Of a stretch of 21,742 nucleotides of DNA, positions 20,434 to 21,742 are shown in pieces; the stretch's first letter is position 1, and every line of letters starts with the position of its first letter. The translations under genes and the position numbers were made by a program. Source of the stretch: Micavibrio_C sp964577255 (GTDB taxonomy: Bacteria; Pseudomonadota; Alphaproteobacteria; Micavibrionales; Micavibrionaceae); NCBI GenBank assembly GCA_964577255.1, contig CAZNYM010000030.1, forward strand, positions 1 through 21,742, read 5' to 3'. The notes beneath the pieces are model-generated. The model was not told the DNA's origin, ran no database searches, and saw nothing but the letters and a program-made list of their open reading frames with translations.

Positions 20434-21742
20434 ATGTCACGCATACGTCAGGTCAAAACGACCTTCACGGCCGGCGAGGTTTCGCGCGCGCTTCTGGGGC
20501 GCGGCGACCTGCGGGCCTATGAGAACGGCGCGCTCAGCCTGCGCAACGTCTTTATCCAGCCCACGGGCGGCGTTACGCGCCGCGCCGGCCTGCGCCATGT
20601 TGACAGCGTGCCGGGCGACGGGCGGCTGATGGCGTTCGAATTCAGCGTCGAGCAGACTTACCTGATCGTGCTGACCGACGAACTGCTCTCCGTCTATGCC
20701 GACGATGCGTTCGTGACGTCGATGGCCGCGCCCTGGACCGCGGCGCAGATCCCCAACATCGCCTTCACCCAGAGCGCCGACACGCTTTTGCTGACGCATC
20801 CGGACGTGCCGGCGCAGAAGCTGACCCGCAACGCGGGCGGCACCTGGACGCTCGGGCCGTGGAGTTTTTTCACCGACGAAGACGGCGTGACATACTGCCC
20901 GTTCTACAAATTCGCCGATCCCGCCGCCACCATTACCCCCACCGGCACCACGGGCAGCGTGACCCTGACGGCGTCGGCCAACGTTTTTACGGAAGATCAT
21001 GAAAACACGCTGCTTCGTATCAAGGGCAGGCAGCTTGAGATTACCGATTTCAGCTCGGCCACCGTGGTAACCGCTACCGTGATCGAAACGCTGGCAGACA
21101 CCAACCCGACCATCGACTGGGACGAGCAGAGCTTCAGCCCCGTGCACGGCCATCCCGCCACCGTGGCCTTCCACCAGGACCGCCTGGTGATCGGCGGCAG
21201 CCGCGACCTGCCCAACCGGCTGTGGTTCTCGCGCTCGGGCGATCTGTTCAATTTCGATCTTGGCACCGGACTTGATGACGAAGCCATCGAGTTTTCCATT
21301 CTTTCCGACCAGATCAACGCCATCCGCGGCATGTTCTCGGGCCGGCATTTACAGGTATTCACATCGGGCGCGGAATGGATGGTGACGGGCGAGCCGCTGA
21401 CGCCCGTGAACATCCAGATTCGCCGCCAGACCCGCGTGGGATCACTGATCGACCGGCATATCGCGCCCGTGAACGTGGACGGCGCGACTTTGTTCGTCGC
21501 CCGCAACGGCGAGCAGATCCAGGAATTTTTATACACCGACGTCGAGCAGGCTTATCAGGTCACAGACCTCGCGCTCGTGTCGCGCCACATGATTCCGGTG
21601 CCGGTCGACATGGATTTCGACCAGCGCCGCCGGCTTCTGTTCCTGATCCGCCAGGACGGGAAATTCGCCACCCTCACGGCCTTTCGTGCCGAAGCGGTGG
21701 CGGCCTGGACGTTGCACGAAACCGCGGGCGCTGTGAAATCGG
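20434..21742 (+). CDS. Tail tubular protein B (nozzle, T7 gp12-like), 3' end outside window
   Basis: Tail nozzle component of podoviruses. The frame from ATG 20434 stays open to the right edge (436 codons). Features: N-terminal RIRQVKTTFTAGEVSRALLGRGDLRAYENGALSLRNVFIQPTGGVTRRAGL, the family start; then LTHPDVPAQKL; PATVAFHQDRLVIGGSRDLPNRLWFSRSGDLFNF; and GAEWMVTGEPLTP. A minus-strand frame at 20437-21348 is a shadow. The preceding ribosome site ACAGGAA is 12 bases upstream. Genes beyond the edge should include tail fibres and perhaps terminase. Confidence 0.92.
   Translation, partial: MSRIRQVKTTFTAGEVSRALLGRGDLRAYENGALSLRNVFIQPTGGVTRRAGLRHVDSVPGDGRLMAFEFSVEQTYLIVLTDELLSVYADDAFVTSMAAPWTAAQIPNIAFTQSADTLLLTHPDVPAQKLTRNAGGTWTLGPWSFFTDEDGVTYCPFYKFADPAATITPTGTTGSVTLTASANVFTEDHENTLLRIKGRQLEITDFSSATVVTATVIETLADTNPTIDWDEQSFSPVHGHPATVAFHQDRLVIGGSRDLPNRLWFSRSGDLFNFDLGTGLDDEAIEFSILSDQINAIRGMFSGRHLQVFTSGAEWMVTGEPLTPVNIQIRRQTRVGSLIDRHIAPVNVDGATLFVARNGEQIQEFLYTDVEQAYQVTDLALVSRHMIPVPVDMDFDQRRRLLFLIRQDGKFATLTAFRAEAVAAWTLHETAGAVKS

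Noticed and set aside
20437..21348. 303-codon minus-strand frame
   Set aside because: Exact antisense of tail tubular protein B, which has clear family similarity.
1..21742. CRISPR arrays, insertion sequences, transposases, tRNA or rRNA genes
   Set aside because: No regularly spaced repeats, transposase motifs, or cloverleaf-like sequences were found by eye; short tRNA-like structures could be missed without a scan.

Overview
The window looks like an alphaproteobacterial chromosome of high GC (one 60-base stretch of the portal gene has 47 G/C). Evidence for the group is the set of housekeeping neighbours: mrdA-rodA, purL-bolA-grxD, a DUF1476 gene (ATP synthase zeta-subunit family) divergent from purC-purS, and an S24 repressor of a type common on alphaproteobacterial chromosomes. 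Genus or order cannot be read from the sequence.

Bases 1-12057 are host core genes. First come the C-terminal part of PBP2 (mrdA) and rodA, for lateral wall elongation. A leftward block follows: purL, bolA and grxD, then, after an unrecognised rightward gene (4866-5627), purQ. An approximately 360-base non-coding gap (6324-6684) holds a promoter-like and a terminator-like signal on the plus strand, hence a possible small RNA. To its right lie DUF1476 (minus) and purC-purS (plus). PurS, PurQ and PurL together form the small-PurL type FGAM synthase, so the pathway is complete for that step although its genes are split over two opposite-strand blocks. An AlkA-like DNA glycosylase, then a tight leftward operon (PfkB sugar/nucleoside kinase, pyrE, nadK) and the S24 repressor complete the host part.

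Bases 12196-12813 hold a lower-GC orphan gene with a RusA-like acidic motif. From about 12995 to the right edge there is a podovirus-like virion gene cluster: three small genes, portal (head-tail connector), Bbp19-like protein, scaffold-like protein, major capsid, a small head protein, an unknown gene, tail tubular protein A and a tail tubular protein B that runs off the window. No terminase, integrase, lysis gene or att site is seen; the expected place for terminase (before the portal) is occupied by three small genes. The cluster is as GC-rich as the host.

The most unusual spot is 16828-17689. There the rightward virion cluster is interrupted by a leftward PilZ-domain gene (a predicted cyclic-di-GMP receptor) with its own good sigma70-type promoter, a 425-base control region with several dyads, and a capsid promoter followed within about 10 bases of its predicted start by a strong intrinsic terminator. 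This looks like a lysogenic-conversion (moron) gene next to an attenuated late promoter. The link between the two is inference.
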